A DNA stretch of 12,698 nucleotides, taken from NCBI GenBank assembly GCA_903834675.1, contig CAILKC010000873.1, forward strand, positions 1 through 12,698. The letters run 5' to 3'. A model generated the notes under the pieces. That model was given only the letters and a program-made list of their open reading frames with translations. It was not told the origin of the DNA and made no database searches. Shown here one piece after another: positions 12,689-12,698 of the stretch (its first letter is position 1; each line of letters opens with the position of its first letter). Both the position numbers and the translations under genes were made by a program. The stretch is from an uncultured Victivallales bacterium. GTDB lineage: Bacteria > Verrucomicrobiota > Lentisphaeria > Oligosphaerales > JAFGRS01.

Positions 12689-12698
12689 ATGAGCGAGC
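12689..12698 (+). CDS. Start of a further gene, cut by the window end
   Basis: AGGAGC at 12677-12682 lies six bases upstream of ATG at 12689, the best ribosome-binding sequence and spacing in the operon. Only the codons for Met-Ser-Glu and one base are visible. It is 47 bases after the permease stop on the same strand. From context, a second permease, an outer-membrane channel or another efflux component is possible, but nothing in the sequence identifies it. Confidence 0.45.

Overview
The window is high-GC bacterial DNA with nine complete genes and the first codons of a tenth. The signal peptide, the periplasmic adaptor with a long coiled-coil hairpin and the MacB-type transporter point to a cell with an outer membrane. 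The combination of a FAD_oxidored-type enzyme, a large secreted barrel-like protein, hexamer-type intergenic repeats (ATCGAA-like) and a serine-rich MacB-like permease resembles what I know from PVC-group bacteria (Verrucomicrobiota, Lentisphaerota, Planctomycetota) or Armatimonadota. There is no rRNA or other marker gene, so the phylum is an inference only. No tRNA, rRNA, CRISPR array, transposase or phage gene was seen.

Region 1 (1-301) is non-coding: a short degenerate hexamer repeat, two inverted repeats and a plausible sigma70-like promoter. Region 2 (302-4156, + strand) is a tight three-gene operon: a PfkB sugar kinase of the 2-keto-3-deoxygluconate kinase type, a membrane histidine kinase with a LytS/BtsS-like 5TMR sensor and an NtrB-like transmitter, and a FAD-dependent oxidoreductase. 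Gaps are 11 and 7 bases. This suggests a sugar or sugar-acid catabolic unit carrying its own sensor, but no response regulator is present.

Region 3 (4229-7855, - strand) holds a small cysteine-rich SAM methyltransferase and, upstream of it on the same strand, an 882-residue secreted protein of glycoside-hydrolase-like architecture. They are separated by 261 bases containing a perfect 16-base palindrome. The methyltransferase converges on the FAD oxidoreductase.

Region 4 (7856-8254) is a divergent intergenic stretch with a cluster of hairpins, then a strong promoter overlapped by three related 13-14 base elements, a likely operator. Region 5 (8255-12641, + strand) is an efflux or secretion operon: a CecR-like TetR repressor, a MacA/HlyD-type adaptor, a MacB/LolD-type ATPase and a MacB-type permease. 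The junctions are a GTGA overlap, a 42-base gap and an ATGA overlap. The regulator very likely represses the operon through the overlapped promoter, and the adaptor, ATPase and permease together form a tripartite pump needing a TolC-like outer-membrane channel that is not in the window. A further gene appears to start at 12689.
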